A stretch of 64,000 nt of DNA, taken from Streptomyces beigongshangae (GTDB lineage: Bacteria > Actinomycetota > Actinomycetes > Streptomycetales > Streptomycetaceae). The stretch is from the NCBI RefSeq assembly GCF_019710745.1, contig NZ_JAHKJW010000012.1, forward strand, positions 120,441-184,440, in the 5' to 3' direction. The notes under the pieces are model-generated. The model had not been told where the DNA came from. It was given only the letters and a program-made list of their open reading frames with translations, and did no database searches. Of the stretch, positions 38,519-46,608 are shown in pieces (the stretch's first letter is position 1; each line of letters begins with the position of its first letter). A program made the position numbers and the translations under genes.

Positions 38519-39571
38519 TCAGGCGGCCGCGCGGTGCTCGGCCTGGTCGAGTTCGCCGCGGCGGATGGGCTCGCTGACCTCGTGCAGATACGAGGCCACC
38601 TCCCGATAGGAGGTCCAGAAGCCGACCTCGTGGTACGGCAGTCCGCGCTCCGCGCAGTACGCGCGGGTCAACTCCCGTGCCCGCGGCAGACTCTTCTGGG
38701 GCATTGCGGGGAACAGATGGTGCTCCACCTGGTAGTTGAGTCCGCCGTAGAGAAAATCGATGTACCAGGAGGGGCGTATGTTCCGGGAGGTGAGCACCTG
38801 GCGGGCCAGCCAGTCCAGAGTCTCCGTCTCACCGTCGCGGACCTCCATTCCCTTGTGGTTCGGCGCGAAGAGCAGTCCGATGTAGATCCCCATCGATACC
38901 TGCTGCACCACGACGAAGCAGACCGCCTGCAGGGGCGACAGCACGACGAAGACGCACGTCAGGTAGACGACCGCCCGGGCGAGAATCAGTGCCGACTCCA
39001 GCACCGGCCGCTTGGAGTTCCCAGCCGCGATCGACCGCGCCGAGGTCTTCTGCATCTTGAACGCTTCCAGCACCAGCAGCACGAAGAAGAGAACCGCCTG
39101 GTGACGCACGATGAAACGCTGAACACGCCGACGACTGGCGTACTGCTTGACGTGGAAGATGGCCGTCCGCCGACCGATGTCGGGATCGAGGCCCAGGTGG
39201 TTCGGATTGCTGTGGTGCTTGTTGTGGTGGTTGACCCACCACCCGTAACTGACACCGTTGACGAAGTTGGCGTGGATGTAGCCGACGGCGGAGGCGGCCT
39301 TCTTGTTGCGGAACATGGCTTTGTGGCCCGCGTCATGCCACATGAATCCGCTCTGGGCGCCACACAACCCCATCCACAGCGCGACGAGCATCTGCCACCA
39401 GGAGTCGCCGATCAGGAAGAAGGCCACCAGACCGCTGACCAGGAGCCCGGTGTTCAGCGCCAGCCGGCCGGCGTAGTAGCGCGGATCGAGATCCAGCAGC
39501 CCCTCGTCCTTCACCTGTTTCAACAGCTCGGTGAAGGTGGCGGACGCTGCCGTAGGCTGTCGAGACTGCAT
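38519..39571 (-). CDS. Membrane fatty acid desaturase
   Basis: 350 residues from ATG 39571 (MQSRQPTAAS), which follows GAGGAG; ATG 39589 is an alternative. The three histidine boxes that bind the diiron centre are intact: HDAGH, HNKHH and QVEHH. Hydrophobic segments lie at about 45-85, 150-170 and 190-235, as in delta-6-type front-end desaturases, though no cytochrome b5 domain is fused. It forms a tight run with the 53-residue gene and the VlmA-like gene. It may introduce the Z double bond of an alkyl or alkenyl chain in the predicted azoxy product, or act on its fatty precursor. Confidence 0.9.
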   Translation of the reverse strand: MQSRQPTAASATFTELLKQVKDEGLLDLDPRYYAGRLALNTGLLVSGLVAFFLIGDSWWQMLVALWMGLCGAQSGFMWHDAGHKAMFRNKKAASAVGYIHANFVNGVSYGWWVNHHNKHHSNPNHLGLDPDIGRRTAIFHVKQYASRRRVQRFIVRHQAVLFFVLLVLEAFKMQKTSARSIAAGNSKRPVLESALILARAVVYLTCVFVVLSPLQAVCFVVVQQVSMGIYIGLLFAPNHKGMEVRDGETETLDWLARQVLTSRNIRPSWYIDFLYGGLNYQVEHHLFPAMPQKSLPRARELTRAYCAERGLPYHEVGFWTSYREVASYLHEVSEPIRRGELDQAEHRAAA

Positions 39572-39610
39572 CTGCTGTGCTCTCCTCATCTCGCGTTCGA
39601 CGTCCGGTGT

Positions 39611-39772
39611 TCAGTTCGGCCGGGCGTCGAGGTCGCGCAGCACGGTGTCCGCCTGCCGCGCGAGCCCTTCGTCGTCGGGTGCCTGGATGATGCGCATGAG
39701 GTAATCGACCAGGGACAGCCTCATCGCGTCGAGGCCGCCCGTGTCCTGGCGCGCTGTCGCTTCCTCGTTCAT
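39611..39772 (-). CDS. Small acidic helical protein between the VlmA-like and desaturase genes
   Basis: 53 residues beginning MNEEATARQDTGG. The ATG at 39772 follows an excellent GAGGAGGGATTC site and lies 10 bases after the upstream gene; 21-39 bases separate it from the desaturase. The core MRLSLVDYLMRIIQAPDDEGLA reads as an amphipathic helix pair, no cysteine and no signal. I do not recognise it. Its placement and strong ribosome site argue for a real gene, possibly an adaptor or partner of the desaturase. Confidence 0.6.
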   Translation of the reverse strand: MNEEATARQDTGGLDAMRLSLVDYLMRIIQAPDDEGLARQADTVLRDLDARPN

Positions 39773-39782
39773 GAATCCCTCC

Positions 39783-40778
39783 TCAAAAAGCATTGCAGGC
39801 ACGGAAGACATGGGCGAAGGAGGAGAGGGACGCCTGGCCGTCGAAGGCGACGTACTCCGGGATCACCAGGTCCGGTGCCCATTTCTGTTTGTAGGCCAGT
39901 TGCGACTGCGCCGGATACAGCTGCTCGCCCTGTGCCCACAGGCAGTGCATCAGCCACTGGAAGGACGGGCTGTGACCGGGGAGTTCGTGCTGCGGGTCGA
40001 GACCGGTGAAGGGCGTGAAACCGAAATGGAGCCACTGGACGCCCTCCGCCCGGAACTCCTCGACGGCGTGCGCGTTGATGGCCTCCATGAGCCCTGGCGA
40101 GCCGTCCGGCACCCGCCGGCTCAGGTCGTGCATCCAGCCGGCCCGGCTGCCGTAGACCGGGGAATACGAGATGTAGCCGACCGGGGACCCGTCGATGGTG
40201 CCGAGGAACAGCCGCCGGTGCGCCTGGAACTCGCCCCCGACCTCACCCACCAGGAACTCCAGGGGGCGGGCGTGCTCCCCCTTGGACCCCAGCCACGCGC
40301 TGTCTATCCGTGCCAGCGCGTCGTACCAGTCGTCGGCGATCACCTCCTTGACCTGCAGTCCGCTGCGCACAGCACGGGAGATCTTGTTGCGCAACTGCAT
40401 GAAACGGGTGCCCCGGAGGCTGAAGTCGGGGAGGCCGACCGCCCACGACGCCCCGATCTGGTTGACGGTGAAGCCGGCCGCCGCGTACCGCTCGGCGTCG
40501 GTGCGTTGCAACTGCACGCCGACAAGCCGCAGACAACGGTCCCTGATGTGCTCCACGAACCGCTCCAGCAGCGTCCCGTAGGAGTCCGGACCCGCGAACG
40601 GTCCGCCGAACTGGACCACGTGGCGTCCGGCGCGCCGATGGACGATCACACCGTCCGTACCCGGGACCGTAAAGACGCTGTTCCCTCTGTTGAGGGCCAG
40701 GAAGGCACTCGGGTTCTCCGCGAGTGAATGCGTGCGGACCGCGTGCAGAACGGGGTGGACGGCAGTTGGTGCAGACAT
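39783..40778 (-). CDS. DUF2156/MprF-C-like aminoacyl-tRNA-dependent transferase (VlmA-like)
   Basis: 331 residues of the soluble GNAT-like domain that in MprF moves an amino acid from tRNA to a lipid. Recognisable parts are GVIVHRRAGRHVVQFGGPFA, the acyltransferase-like core LRNKISRA, DSAWLGSKGEHARPLEFLVG, GYISYSPVYGSRAGWMHDL, and the C-terminal LAYKQKWAPDLVIPEY, which matches MprF ends. VlmA of valanimycin biosynthesis is known to be of this kind: it moves serine from Ser-tRNA to a hydroxylamine. There is no membrane flippase half here. It begins 174 bases from a tRNA-Ser-like gene on the opposite strand. The azoxy role is inferred from the whole cluster. Confidence 0.85.
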   Translation of the reverse strand: MSAPTAVHPVLHAVRTHSLAENPSAFLALNRGNSVFTVPGTDGVIVHRRAGRHVVQFGGPFAGPDSYGTLLERFVEHIRDRCLRLVGVQLQRTDAERYAAAGFTVNQIGASWAVGLPDFSLRGTRFMQLRNKISRAVRSGLQVKEVIADDWYDALARIDSAWLGSKGEHARPLEFLVGEVGGEFQAHRRLFLGTIDGSPVGYISYSPVYGSRAGWMHDLSRRVPDGSPGLMEAINAHAVEEFRAEGVQWLHFGFTPFTGLDPQHELPGHSPSFQWLMHCLWAQGEQLYPAQSQLAYKQKWAPDLVIPEYVAFDGQASLSSFAHVFRACNAF

Positions 40779-40868
40779 ATGCGCGCTCCCTTCTCGGAGA
40801 GACGGCGATTCGACGAGTAAAACACCGAAGTGCCGTGACCGAAAGGGCGGGAGCAGTCTTTGATGGCA

Positions 40869-40913
40869 CGTCAGCGAGGCGTCAGAGGCGTATCAGAGAG
40901 GGCCCGGTAGAGT
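40869..40913 (+). promoter_or_regulatory. Three 11-bp-spaced heptamers and -10 box (SARP-type promoter)
   Basis: CGTCAGC (40869-40875), CGTCAGA (40880-40886) and TATCAGA (40891-40897) are separated by exactly four bases each, the arrangement that SARP activators bind. TAGAGT at 40908-40913 follows 10 bases later as a -10 element, and no good -35 is present, as expected of an activator-dependent promoter. It would start transcription near 40920, ahead of the tRNA-like gene and the azoxy operon. A SARP gene lies at 55211. Confidence 0.65.
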
Positions 40914-40927
40914 CGTTCACGTGAACG
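40914..40927. promoter_or_regulatory. Perfect 14-bp palindrome at the putative transcription start
   Basis: CGTTCACGTGAACG, a perfect palindrome directly behind the -10 box and 26 bases before the tRNA-like gene. It could be an operator for a second regulator, or a 5' hairpin on the leader RNA. Confidence 0.5.
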
Positions 40928-40952
40928 GCTCGGGGAACCGGGCCGGGAACGA

Positions 40953-41044
<92 letters not shown>

Positions 41045-41053
41045 TGTCACTGG

Positions 41054-41137
41054 CCATGGAAAGAGTCCTGGCACATTGCAGCGCAGCCGCATCGCCGCTG
41101 TGGCCGATCTCCGCGGTGTCCGCCGTTCTTTCCATGG
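41054..41137 (+). repeat. Inverted repeat in the leader between the tRNA-like gene and the first azoxy gene
   Basis: CCATGGAAAGA (41054-41064) and TCTTTCCATGG (41127-41137) are exact inverted copies 62 bases apart. They could fold the untranslated leader into one long hairpin, for example to separate or protect the tRNA-like part. The 160-base gap 41045-41204 contains no supported gene. Confidence 0.5.
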
Positions 41138-41204
41138 TCTGCAATCGATCCCCGAATGCCCCGACGCATTTCAGTATCTCTTTTCCGCTGAGTACGAGGA
41201 CGGC

Positions 41205-42227
41205 ATGACCACTCACAGTCCGACGGATTTGACCGTGCCGGCTCGGGGTACCCGGCCGCCGCGCGGTGCCCTCATCGTCGCCAATCCGACCGCAGGCACC
41301 TTCCAGGAAACCCATCTGACGGAACTCACCGAGCTGTGTCGCGTTCGGCCGGCCCCGGTCGAGGTGCGGCTGACGGGCGGCCGCGGCGAGGCGACCGCGA
41401 CCGTACGCGACGTCCTGCACGGCTCCGGCGCACGGCCGGACCTCGATCTGGTGATCGCCGTCGGCGGCGACGGCACCGTACGCGAGGTCGCCGAAGGCCT
41501 GACCGAGGCGGGGCGCACACCGTCGGCAGCCCTGTTCATCGTCCCGCTCGGCACCGGCAACTCGGGTTACCGCGCGCTGTGGGGCGTGCGGCCCTGGCAG
41601 GAGGCGCTGTCGGCCGTCCTCACGGGCGACGGGGACCGTGCCGTGGTGCGCCGTCTGGACCTCGCCCGACTGGCGCAGACCGGTGCGCCGGTGCTGCTCG
41701 GTGCCTGCTCCGGGCTCGTCGCGCAGGCCCTGGCGACCGCGCGGACCCTGCCGCTGACCGGCCACGCCCGGTACCGGCGTGCGTACCGCGAGACCGCCGA
41801 GGCCTTCGTCCCGTACCCAGGGCGCGTGACCGTGGACGGAACCGTCCTGCACGAGGGCGGCACGGTGCTCGCCAATGTCGGCGGTGGCCGCCACCGCGGC
41901 GGCCAGTACCTGCTGCTGCCACGGTCCGAACTCGACGACGGGCTGCTCGACGTCTGCGTCATCGGCGACGAGGTGGCCCCCGCGGACGTCCCGGAGCTGA
42001 CCCGGGACGGAGAGCACCTGGGCCGTCCGGGAGTCCACTACGGCCGGGGACGGCGCATCACGGTGGAGCGCCTCGACGGCAGGCCACTGGTGTTCGAACA
42101 CGACGGCGAACTCCAGCAGGAACGCTGGGACCGCATGACCCTGGAGGTCCTCCCGCACGCGTTGCCCGTGTGGTGTGCGTCCGGAGCGGCCACCGGTCCC
42201 GGGAGGGCCCATGCCGACCGTCCTTGA
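41205..42227 (+). CDS. Diacylglycerol kinase-like protein (VlmJ-like)
   Basis: 340 residues. The nucleotide-binding motif GGDGTVREVAEGL (about 87-99) and the later PLGTGN define the DAGK/YegS catalytic fold; ALIVANPTAG starts the domain. The C-terminal beta sandwich (LANVGGGRHRGGQY, LDDGLLDVCVIG) is complete. In valanimycin biosynthesis a kinase of this family (VlmJ) phosphorylates the hydroxyl of the serine-derived part so that a partner can eliminate it. The start is ATG 41205 after ACGAGGACG. The next gene overlaps by 17 bases, so kinase and MmgE/PrpD protein are coupled, exactly the vlmJ-vlmK pairing. Confidence 0.88.
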   Translation: MTTHSPTDLTVPARGTRPPRGALIVANPTAGTFQETHLTELTELCRVRPAPVEVRLTGGRGEATATVRDVLHGSGARPDLDLVIAVGGDGTVREVAEGLTEAGRTPSAALFIVPLGTGNSGYRALWGVRPWQEALSAVLTGDGDRAVVRRLDLARLAQTGAPVLLGACSGLVAQALATARTLPLTGHARYRRAYRETAEAFVPYPGRVTVDGTVLHEGGTVLANVGGGRHRGGQYLLLPRSELDDGLLDVCVIGDEVAPADVPELTRDGEHLGRPGVHYGRGRRITVERLDGRPLVFEHDGELQQERWDRMTLEVLPHALPVWCASGAATGPGRAHADRP

Positions 42228-43683
42228 GGATCTGTGCCACTGGGCGGCCGAGCTGCGCGCCGAGGACATCCCGGACCGGGTGCGGGATCTGGCCGGCAGC
42301 CAGCTGCTGTCCCAGCTCGCGTCCATCCGCGCGGGCGCGGCCCATCCGCTCGGGCGCCGGATGACCGATGCGTTCGGTCCGCCGTTCCAGCCGGACGCGC
42401 GGGCCTCGGCCGGTGTCCTGTCCGGGCTCGGATCCTGGCTGAACCTCGACGACACCGCGTACGCCGGGCACCTGTCCAACTCCACCGTCGCAGTGCCGGT
42501 CGCCTTCGCCCACGCGCTCGGGCTCTCCGGGGAGGCACTGATGACCTCGGTGGTGGCGGCCAACGAGTGCGCCGCCCGGGTCACCGCCGCAGCCACGCTC
42601 GGCCCGCTGCGCGGTCACAGCGCCGTGCACACCCATCTGGCCGGCGCGGTGTGCGGCAGGCTGCACTGCGAGGGCGCCGACCGCTCCCTGTGGGTCGCCG
42701 CCCTGGGCCTGGCCTTCGCGATGCCGAACCGGCCGCTGATGCGTGCCTTCCTGGCAAGCGACGGCAGGCTGTTCAACTCCCTCACCCCCGTCCGTACGGC
42801 GATGGACGCCTGTGACGCCGCCCGGGCCGGTCTGAGCGGGCCCGCGGACATCATGGAGCACCCCGACGGATTCCTGGCCCACTTCGCGACCGTACCGCTT
42901 CCCACCGCGGTGAACGCCGCGCTCGGCACCCGCTGGCACACCGAGACGCTCTCGTTCAAGATGCATCCCGGCGGGCCCGGCATCGACGCCGCCGTCGACT
43001 GCGCGGCCGACCTCCATCACGAGCTGGGCTCCCCCCGTCCCGACGACATCGCCGAGGTCGTCGTGGAGACCTCGCTGTACACACTGCTGGCCGGCCGGAC
43101 GGCCGAGCGCTATGTCACGGGTCCGGACGCTCCGCCCGGAGCCCTCGTGCTGCACACCCCCTATCCGGTGGCCACGGCTCTGCTCACCGGTGAACTGACG
43201 GTCGCCGACCTCACCGCCCCCCGGGTGCGGGAGCGGGAGCGCTGGCAGGTCGCGCGGCGCGTACGTCTCGTGCACGACGAGGCGTTCACCCGTGCTCTGT
43301 TCGCCTCCGAGGCACCGTTCGGGGAAGCGGTGCGGCATGCCGGAGACGCGGCCGTCCCCTGGCTGCGCGACTTCGCCGGACTCCGGCTGGCGGCGATCGC
43401 CGCCGACGCCGCCGCCGGGCACCGTGCCCCCGACTTCAGCGGCGCCACCAAGGCCACGGGCGCACGGGTGACGGTACGGCTGGCCGGCGGGCGTACCCAC
43501 AGCGCGGAAAGACTGATTCCGCTCGGCGCCGCCGGCCCTCACACCCGCGCCCACCACGCCGAACTGACGCGGGAGAAATTCCTCGCCCACGGCGGCGACA
43601 AGGATGTCGCCGCGGCCGTCGGTGAAGTCGCCGGCATGCCGCCCCGCCAACTGCGCGAGTGGCTCACGGCGGCGCTGCGATGA
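42211..43683 (+). CDS. MmgE/PrpD-family protein (VlmK-like dehydratase)
   Basis: 490 residues from ATG 42211. The two-domain MmgE/PrpD fold is recognisable from HPLGRRMTDAFG, SGLGSWLNLDDTAYAGHLSN, HAALGL-like SLWVAALGLAFAMPNRPL and FKMHPGGPGIDAAVDCAADL. The family holds 2-methylcitrate dehydratases and related lyases. VlmK belongs to it and removes phosphate to yield the dehydroalanine-type unit of valanimycin. Overlap with the kinase gene upstream supports that joint role here. The next gene begins 59 bases later. Confidence 0.86.
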   Translation: MPTVLEDLCHWAAELRAEDIPDRVRDLAGSQLLSQLASIRAGAAHPLGRRMTDAFGPPFQPDARASAGVLSGLGSWLNLDDTAYAGHLSNSTVAVPVAFAHALGLSGEALMTSVVAANECAARVTAAATLGPLRGHSAVHTHLAGAVCGRLHCEGADRSLWVAALGLAFAMPNRPLMRAFLASDGRLFNSLTPVRTAMDACDAARAGLSGPADIMEHPDGFLAHFATVPLPTAVNAALGTRWHTETLSFKMHPGGPGIDAAVDCAADLHHELGSPRPDDIAEVVVETSLYTLLAGRTAERYVTGPDAPPGALVLHTPYPVATALLTGELTVADLTAPRVRERERWQVARRVRLVHDEAFTRALFASEAPFGEAVRHAGDAAVPWLRDFAGLRLAAIAADAAAGHRAPDFSGATKATGARVTVRLAGGRTHSAERLIPLGAAGPHTRAHHAELTREKFLAHGGDKDVAAAVGEVAGMPPRQLREWLTAALR

Positions 43684-43742
43684 GCCGCCCGGCAGGCCCG
43701 CACCGCACGACAGGCGTCCCGGAGCAGGGAGGAAGCCCCACG

Positions 43743-45377
43743 GTGGACCCGACCTCAGACACGGCACCCGGCCACCCCCCGCGCGATCGGCCGCTGCTCA
43801 GCCATCCGCTCCTGATCGCCGGAAAGGACGTCGAAGGCGAGGGCTGGGTCTACACCGTCAGCGGCCGCTCCCTCCTGGAGGACGTCTTCACCAGCATCGG
43901 CCTCAAGCGCTCCCTGGAACGCGACCCGGACTCCGATGCCGCGCACCATCCGTACGTCGTGGGCCGCTGCGCCGTCGCCGGGGGTGCTCAGATCGATCTG
44001 GCCACCGAGGCCGCCGCGTCCGCCGCCCCCGGCTGGGCGTCCGTACCGCTGGACCGGCGCATGCAGCTCGGCCATCGCTTCCGGGAGGAGCTGGTACGGC
44101 AGCAGGAGACCTTCCTGGACATGCTGGTGGTCGAGTCGCATCCCATGAAACTCGCGCGCTGGGAGCTGAGCGGCCTGCTGCAGATCTTCAGTGAGGAGAC
44201 CCTCGACTGGTGCCGGCGGCAGATGCACACCGAGTTCCGGCAGGGCGGCCGGCAGTTGATCGTCCGGCGCCGGCCGGACGGCGTCGTGGCCTTCAACCCC
44301 CCGCAGAACGCGCCGATGTCCAGCGCGGCCCTCGCGGTCCTCGTCCTCATGGCGGGCAACGCGGTCGTGGTCCGCGCGCCCCGCAGCATCGCGTTGAGCA
44401 CCATGTGGCTGCTGCGGGAGGTGGTGGCCCCGCTGCTCGACGAGGCGGGCGCTCCGCCGGGAACGCTCAACGCGGTGTGCGGCAATCCCAAGCAGACACT
44501 GGACCGCTGGGTGGCCAGTCCGCTCGTCGACGACATCTTCTACATCGGCGGCAGCGCGGAGGGCCTGCGCTTCGAGCAGGACTGCGTGGCCCACGGCAAG
44601 AAGCCCATCCTGGAGCTGGCCGGCAACGACACGATCGTGGTCTGGTCCGACGCCGACGTCGACTGGGCGGCGCAGGCCGTCACCGAGGCGTTCTACGGCT
44701 CCGGCCAGATATGCATGGTGCCCAACTGCGTCCTGGTCCACCCGCTGGTCGCCGACGAACTGCTCTCCCGCGTCAGGGAACAGGTCGCCTCGATCCGACC
44801 GGGCCACCCCGAGGACGAGGACGTGCTGCTGTCCCCGGTGCGGCGCAGCGAACGCTTCTTCGCACTGCTGGGGCAGGCACTCGACAAGGGGGCGCAGCTC
44901 GTCACCGGCGGACGGCGCACGGAGCTGGACGGCACCCCCTCGGACACCGGCGTCTTCCTCCAGCCCACGGTGGTGCGCATCGACGGGCTGGCCGACGCCC
45001 GCTCCTACGACCTGGTGCGGGAGGAGACCTTCTTCCCGCTGATCCCCGTCGTGGTGCCCGAACCCGCAGCCGACGCGCAACTCCTGGACAGCTTCATCGA
45101 CTTCGTCAACGCCAACCCCTACGGCCTGCGCAACTCCCTGTGGGCGCGGTCCAGCCAGGTGATCGACGACTTCGTGGGGCGGGTGGGCAACGGCGGCCTG
45201 CTGAAGGTCAACGACTCCCACATCGGGTTCGTGCCCTGCCTGCCCAGCCACGGCGGCACCGGCCTGACCGGCGGCGCCTTCGGCGAGGCCAACTACCCGA
45301 TGCTGCGCACCTCGCACCTGCAGGGCGTCAGCATCGCCGGCGGCATCAGCCCACGCCAGGCCGTCTTCGGCACCTGA
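43743..45377 (+). CDS. Aldehyde dehydrogenase-fold protein, possible acyl-thioester reductase
   Basis: 544 residues from GTG 43743, preceded by GGAGGAAG; ATG 43680 would overlap the upstream stop. ALDH landmarks: VVAFNPPQNAPM (Asn region), GNAVVVRAPRS, YIGGSAEG (nucleotide binding), LELAGND with the general-base Glu, GSGQICMVPN with the catalytic Cys, EETFFPLIPVV and NSLWARS. Such enzymes oxidise aldehydes or, run in reverse on an acyl thioester, release aldehydes. Between fatty-acid genes and an aminotransferase the likely job is making a fatty aldehyde for amination. The direction is inference. Confidence 0.82.
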   Translation: MDPTSDTAPGHPPRDRPLLSHPLLIAGKDVEGEGWVYTVSGRSLLEDVFTSIGLKRSLERDPDSDAAHHPYVVGRCAVAGGAQIDLATEAAASAAPGWASVPLDRRMQLGHRFREELVRQQETFLDMLVVESHPMKLARWELSGLLQIFSEETLDWCRRQMHTEFRQGGRQLIVRRRPDGVVAFNPPQNAPMSSAALAVLVLMAGNAVVVRAPRSIALSTMWLLREVVAPLLDEAGAPPGTLNAVCGNPKQTLDRWVASPLVDDIFYIGGSAEGLRFEQDCVAHGKKPILELAGNDTIVVWSDADVDWAAQAVTEAFYGSGQICMVPNCVLVHPLVADELLSRVREQVASIRPGHPEDEDVLLSPVRRSERFFALLGQALDKGAQLVTGGRRTELDGTPSDTGVFLQPTVVRIDGLADARSYDLVREETFFPLIPVVVPEPAADAQLLDSFIDFVNANPYGLRNSLWARSSQVIDDFVGRVGNGGLLKVNDSHIGFVPCLPSHGGTGLTGGAFGEANYPMLRTSHLQGVSIAGGISPRQAVFGT

Positions 45378-45413
45378 CATCCCCTCACGGCGACAGCTGA
45401 ACGGAGGTTCCCC

Positions 45414-46553
45414 GTGCGGTCCCTGGACTTCGCGCGCGCGGTGTGCGAGCACCACCATCCCGGACTGGTCAAGGCCCTGGAAGAGGTGCCGTACGCCGAG
45501 CGGGAGCGGCCCGGCAGCCCGGTGATCAAGCTCTTCCGCGCATGCGGCGGCGTCGGGCTGCTGGTGCCCGGCGACTACGGTGGGCAGGGCGCCGATCCAC
45601 TCACCGCGATCCGGGTCCAGCGAGCGATCGGCTCGCTGTCTCCCTCGCTGGCGGCCGCCGCCACGATGCACCACTTCACCGCGGCGATGCTGTACGCGCT
45701 GGCCGCGGAACGCGGACGCCTCACCGACGCCCAGGTGGACCTGCTGCGCGCCGTGGTCCCCGGGCAGAGGCTGATGGCCTCCGGCTGGGCGGAGGGGCGG
45801 ACCCGGGCGAACGTGCTGACACCGTCGGTCACCGCGCGCCCGGTCGACGGTGGCTACGTCCTCACGGGCGCGAAGAAGCCGTGCAGTCTGTCGCGCTCCA
45901 TGGATCTGCTCACCGCGAGCATCGCGGTGCCGGGCGGGGACGGGACGCCCGAGCTGGCCGTGGCCCTGGTCCCCGCGTCCTCTCCGGGGCTGTCGGTTCA
46001 CCCGTTCTGGGGCAACGAGGTCCTGGCGGGAGCGGAGAGCGACGAGGTCCGGCTGGCGGACGTCTTCGTCCCCGAGGAACTCGTGGTGCGGACCGCCGCG
46101 GACGATCCGCACAGGCTGGACGATCTGCAGACGGCCGGATTCGCATGGTTCGAGCTGCTGATCTCCGCCGGGTACGCCGGGGCGACCAGCGCCCTGGTGC
46201 AGCGCCTGCTGGAGCGCGGGGCCGGATCCGCCGAGGACCGGGCGGACCTCGTCGTCGAGTGCGAGTCGGCCTTCGGGTTGCTGGAGGGCGCCGCACGCGC
46301 CGCACGCGACGAGGAGCCGGGCGAGGCGACCGTCGCGGGCGTCCTGGTGGCCCGCTACTCCGCGCAGGACGCCTTGGTCCGGATCGCTCAGCGGGCCCTG
46401 GAGCTTCTCGGCGGCATGGACTTCATCCGCTCCTTCGACACCGCGCACCTCGCCGCCTCGGTACGCCCCCTCTCCTTCCATCCCCCGGCCCGGCGGGCGG
46501 CCGCGGAGCCCTTGCTGGGCTACTTCACGGGCGGCCCCCTCGAACTCGCCTGA
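45414..46553 (+). CDS. Acyl-CoA dehydrogenase-like flavoprotein (VlmH-like amine N-hydroxylase)
   Basis: 379 residues of the acyl-CoA dehydrogenase fold: GDYGGQGADPLTAIRVQRAI, the helix LAAAATMHHFTAAML, LTGAKKPCSLSRSMDLL, a C-terminal helical bundle and LELLGGMDFIRS. Within this fold VlmH is the isobutylamine N-hydroxylase that works with a separate flavin reductase. The Asn/Ser-type sequence GAKKPCSLS in place of the usual G-x-K-x-W-I-T-N fits a monooxygenase subtype and not a dehydrogenase. The start is GTG 45414 after CGGAGG. A decayed second copy lies at 54961-55215. Proposed reaction: alkylamine to alkylhydroxylamine. Confidence 0.82.
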   Translation: MRSLDFARAVCEHHHPGLVKALEEVPYAERERPGSPVIKLFRACGGVGLLVPGDYGGQGADPLTAIRVQRAIGSLSPSLAAAATMHHFTAAMLYALAAERGRLTDAQVDLLRAVVPGQRLMASGWAEGRTRANVLTPSVTARPVDGGYVLTGAKKPCSLSRSMDLLTASIAVPGGDGTPELAVALVPASSPGLSVHPFWGNEVLAGAESDEVRLADVFVPEELVVRTAADDPHRLDDLQTAGFAWFELLISAGYAGATSALVQRLLERGAGSAEDRADLVVECESAFGLLEGAARAARDEEPGEATVAGVLVARYSAQDALVRIAQRALELLGGMDFIRSFDTAHLAASVRPLSFHPPARRAAAEPLLGYFTGGPLELA

Positions 46554-46608
46554 AGAACCCCCGACACCCGCATCAGTCCCGAACCACGCCGACATGGAGG
46601 AAACAGCC

